A stretch of DNA of 64,000 nt from Anaeramoeba flamelloides (taxonomy: Eukaryota; Metamonada; Anaeramoebidae), in NCBI GenBank assembly GCA_027625915.1, contig JANTQA010000029.1, positions 3,348,001 through 3,412,000 on the forward strand, read 5' to 3'. Below the pieces are notes generated by a model. That model did no database searches, was not told where the DNA came from, and worked only from the letters and a program-made list of their open reading frames with translations. This document shows positions 62,630-64,000 of this stretch, in pieces; the first letter of the stretch is position 1, and each line of letters begins with the position of its first letter. The position numbers were made by a program, and so were the translations under genes.

Positions 62630-63716
62630 TTATTTTTGATTTGTTTGATTTTGTGTAAGTTTTTTATTCTTTGATTGTTCTTGAATTCGTTTATAATATT
62701 CAATACTGTTATTATAATAAGAATTTGGGTGAATTGTTCCCGTTAGAGTGGATATGGGCTCTCCTGTTGTTTCTTTGGGATGTCTAAGAAGCCAATATTG
62801 CTGGCAGGCGATTTGGAAATGTTTGTTTTGGGATAATTGCAAAATCTTTTGAACTCTTTCGGGTTGGTCTTGCCCAACTGTTTCAAGTTTTAAGGCAAGA
62901 GATTCGTGTTTGACGGTTCTGAAAATGCAACCATGGAATTCTGAGGGCGAAGATGATAAATTGATGATCTTGGAACAAGAATAAGGTGTGTAATTTGTAC
63001 ATTTACCTTCTTTCCCATAATTGTGTCTGATGTTATAACCATATTCTGTATCAAAGGTCTTTGTGTTCATTTTTTTGGTGAATTCGTTTTTCCAAAAGAT
63101 TAAAGAGTCTTCCAAGGACAGCCCAATGCCCTTCAAAAAAAGCCCATATTGCATCCTTCCCCAGTGCCTTAAATGGTGTTGCTGCTTCAGGCTCGTGTGC
63201 AATCGCTCCATGCATGGCGGGAACGAGCGAGCAGACAGCCACACAAGGTCTTTTAAATTCACCTTCGATGTCGAGAAATACGAGCTCGCCAGCTCCGATT
63301 GCGAGTAGCTGTCCTTTAACCCATCCAGCAATTTCTTCATTCGTTTGTCTTGCCAGATCTGCGGCAAAAACTTGCTCGATAAGGACAGGCAATCCATCAG
63401 ATGATTGTTGAACATTTTCCCCAAAATTGAAATCACATTGCTTTCACAAACATACGCAAACCCTTCAGATATAAACACCCTTTTCATTGCCACCATGTCA
63501 GGCACATCTTCAAAGGGCACTTTGCAAAATCGGTTGTTTTCCAAATCAACAAACCCTTCAAGCTCTTCTCGAAGTTTTTCATTTTTGATTTTGAAAAATT
63601 TATGTCCAAAATTTATTCTTTTCAAAAAGCTTTGCCTTTCGTTTGAAGAAAGCATACCCCATCTACATTTAAACAATGACGTTTCATTTGATAAAAACCA
63701 CCTTCTGCTTTCTTCT
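62630..63716 (-). CDS. PRIM2: DNA primase large subunit (PRIM2), 3' part
   Basis: Reads leftward, stop TAA at 62630; about 362 residues of the usual ~500 are present. The protein is the regulatory iron-sulphur subunit of eukaryotic primase, which with the catalytic subunit and DNA polymerase alpha makes the RNA primers of replication in the nucleus. Family landmarks: EESRRWF at the very start, PFEDVPDMVAMKRVFISEGF, SARSFPPCMERLH, LRHWGRMQYGLFLKGIGLSL, YGYNIRHNYGKEGK, YTPYSC and HFQIAC. The four cluster cysteines are all present (PPC, YSC, HGC and IAC) with spacing 79-16-41, almost that of human PRIM2. The reading frame is closed just upstream and the acceptor is near 63716 (CAAAAG). About 170 N-terminal residues must lie on exons beyond 64000. 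Codon use is less AT-rich than in the neighbouring genes. Confidence 0.93.
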
Positions 63717-64000
63717 CTTTTGGGTTTGTTTCATTGTATTAAGTGTATTAATTGTACAATTATATTATAATTATTGGTTATATAAATAGATAGATATAGA
63801 GTATGTGTGGATTGAAAGAATAAATTTGGAATATTATATATATATTTATATTTGAAAAAAGTAAATTAATTAAAATAAGAAGAATGATAATAAACATGGA
63901 TATTTGTGTTTGAAGGTAATGAAATAAAAAAAGAATTTCCAGAAAAAAAAGAAAGAATAAGTAAAAAAAAAAAAAACTTGTTTAATTCTTTATTACAATT
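63717..64000. other. Probable intron of the primase gene
   Basis: Only AT-rich, noncoding sequence is visible here. Because the primase exon begins mid-protein at about 63716, this stretch is best read as intron continuing past the window edge. Confidence 0.5.

Overview
The window is nuclear DNA of a very A+T-rich single-celled eukaryote, probably an amoeboid or flagellated protist. The genes contain small AT-rich GT-AG introns and lysine-, serine- and glutamate-rich low-complexity stretches. The gene set (vWA/alpha-kinase, RasGEF, WASP, a large ABCG transporter, TALE homeobox) is typical of free-living amoebae. Poly-Lys/Glu rather than poly-Asn/Gln tracts, together with LisH-RasGEF genes, make an Anaeramoeba-like organism my best guess. 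That is inference; no rRNA or other phylogenetic marker is present apart from the primase gene. All eight genes end in TAA.

Layout: a TALE-like homeobox gene (4094-5116, +); a Ser/Lys-rich vWA plus alpha-kinase gene (9116-11538, +); a CAP-Gly/coiled-coil/LisH/RasGEF gene (18110-22540, +); a complete WASP (26419-27465, +); a long coiled-coil gene (35895-32063, -); an ABCG-type transporter with a large Cys-rich ectodomain (46707-40036, -); a Myb/SANT protein with a Lys/Glu-rich tail (55390-53846, -); and the 3' part of the DNA primase large subunit (63716-62630, -), whose 5' end is beyond the window. Genes are far apart (about one per 8 kb) and do not look co-transcribed. Several belong to one broad theme, Ras/Rho-family signalling to the cytoskeleton (RasGEF, WASP, myosin-kinase-like alpha-kinase).

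The gaps of 3-7 kb are not empty. I found a Tc1/mariner-like MITE family (four copies with TA target duplications), a family of large fold-back palindromes (three copies), two further long inverted-repeat elements, a 530-bp dispersed repeat (two copies 45 kb apart), a CG-motif repeat (two copies), a modular repeat built round a ~65-bp palindrome (six palindromes in two blocks, plus a third related block), and many TA microsatellites and G/C homopolymers.

Four genes have reading-frame breaks in homopolymer runs. Five of the six clear breaks are resolved by one base fewer, and the three spliced genes concerned then come out with total lengths divisible by three. Assembly or base-calling error is therefore likelier than gene death, but slippage is not excluded. 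The most notable protein architecture is the apparent CAP-Gly plus RasGEF fusion.
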